This document shows positions 14,102 to 14,437 of a stretch of DNA of 14,437 bases, piece by piece (within the stretch, counting starts at the first letter, position 1; every line of letters begins with the position of its first letter). The stretch covers positions 1-14,437 of the forward strand of contig CAKPDZ010000036.1 in assembly GCA_934149155.1 (NCBI GenBank), read 5' to 3'. A model generated the notes under the pieces. The model ran no database searches and was not told where the DNA came from. It saw only the letters and a program-made list of their open reading frames with translations. Origin of the DNA: an uncultured Clostridia bacterium. GTDB lineage: Bacteria; Bacillota; Clostridia; TANB77; CAG-508. The position numbers and the translations under genes are program-made.

Positions 14102-14437
14102 ATGGGAAAAATAATAGGAATCGATTTAGGAACAACAAATTCATGTGTAGCAGTAATGGAAGGAGGAGAACCAGTAGTAATACCAAATGCAGAAGGAAAT
14201 AGAACAACACCATCAGTAGTAGCATTCTCTAAAAATGGAGAAAGATTAGTAGGACAAATAGCAAAACGTCAAGCAGTAACAAATCCAGAAAATACTGTTA
14301 TATCAATAAAAAGAAAAATGGGAACAAACGAAAAAGTAGATATTGATGGAGATAAATTCTCACCACAAGAAATATCAGCAATGATATTACAAAAATTAAA
14401 AGCAGATGCTGAAAATTATTTAGGACAAAAAGTAACT
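14102..14437 (+). CDS. dnaK: Chaperone DnaK (Hsp70), N-terminal part, cut by the window edge
   Basis: The first 112 residues are present. They begin MGKIIGIDLGTTNSCVAV, the phosphate-1 motif of the Hsp70 ATPase domain, followed by PNAEGNRTTPSVVAFSK and the typical VGQIAKRQAVTNPENT segment. DnaK refolds proteins using ATP, with GrpE and DnaJ as partners. The ATG at 14102 follows AAAGGAAG by eight bases. It is the third gene of the CIRCE-controlled operon but is separated from grpE by 187 bases containing a hairpin. The remaining ~500 residues lie outside the window. Confidence 0.98.
   Translation, partial: MGKIIGIDLGTTNSCVAVMEGGEPVVIPNAEGNRTTPSVVAFSKNGERLVGQIAKRQAVTNPENTVISIKRKMGTNEKVDIDGDKFSPQEISAMILQKLKADAENYLGQKVT

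Overview
The window is very AT-rich, with A/T-dominated third codon positions and strong GGAGG-type ribosome binding sites. It carries the order hrcA-grpE-dnaK, a CIRCE-type operator, an anaerobic class III ribonucleotide reductase and a two-CxxC (zinc-form) ribosomal protein L28. Together these suggest an anaerobic low-GC Firmicute, most likely a Clostridia-type bacterium. No phage, CRISPR, tRNA or rRNA genes are visible. This is mainly core chromosome interspersed with small palindromic repeats.

Layout. Positions 1-517: the 5' end of an unknown leftward gene with its promoter, then a regulatory stretch with two inverted repeats, a near-consensus rightward promoter and a ~126-bp palindromic element in the untranslated leader. 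518-3517: an ABC transporter of the MacB/FtsX type; the ATPase gene has a one-base insertion at 680, and the permease start overlaps the ATPase stop. 3536-4231: gpmA (glycolysis). 4374-6347: a nucleoside (uridine) kinase fused to a threonyl-tRNA-synthetase-like N-terminus, then a small RNHCP zinc-ribbon protein. 6384-6581 (minus): rpmB. 6912-8150 (minus): a secreted D-alanyl-D-alanine carboxypeptidase. 8291-8950: a SanA/YdcF-like membrane-anchored DUF218 protein. 8988-9617 (minus): a Crp/Fnr-type regulator, divergent from nrdD at 9857-11983. 12262-14437: the heat-shock operon hrcA-grpE-dnaK (dnaK cut by the window edge), preceded by two CIRCE-like operators around its promoter.

The most unusual content lies between genes. 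Two copies of a ~215-bp MITE-like palindromic element (6698-6909 and 12021-12240) lie in inverted orientation. They share a 50-nt identical, comparatively GC-rich core and 24-28 bp perfect inner inverted repeats. One abuts the carboxypeptidase stop codon, the other starts in the U-tract of the nrdD terminator, and together they bracket a 5.1-kb block. Two further palindromes of different sequence sit in the ABC transporter leader and in the grpE-dnaK spacer. I see no clearly new multi-gene system. The best leads are the repeat families, the asymmetric double CIRCE and the frameshifted ATPase.
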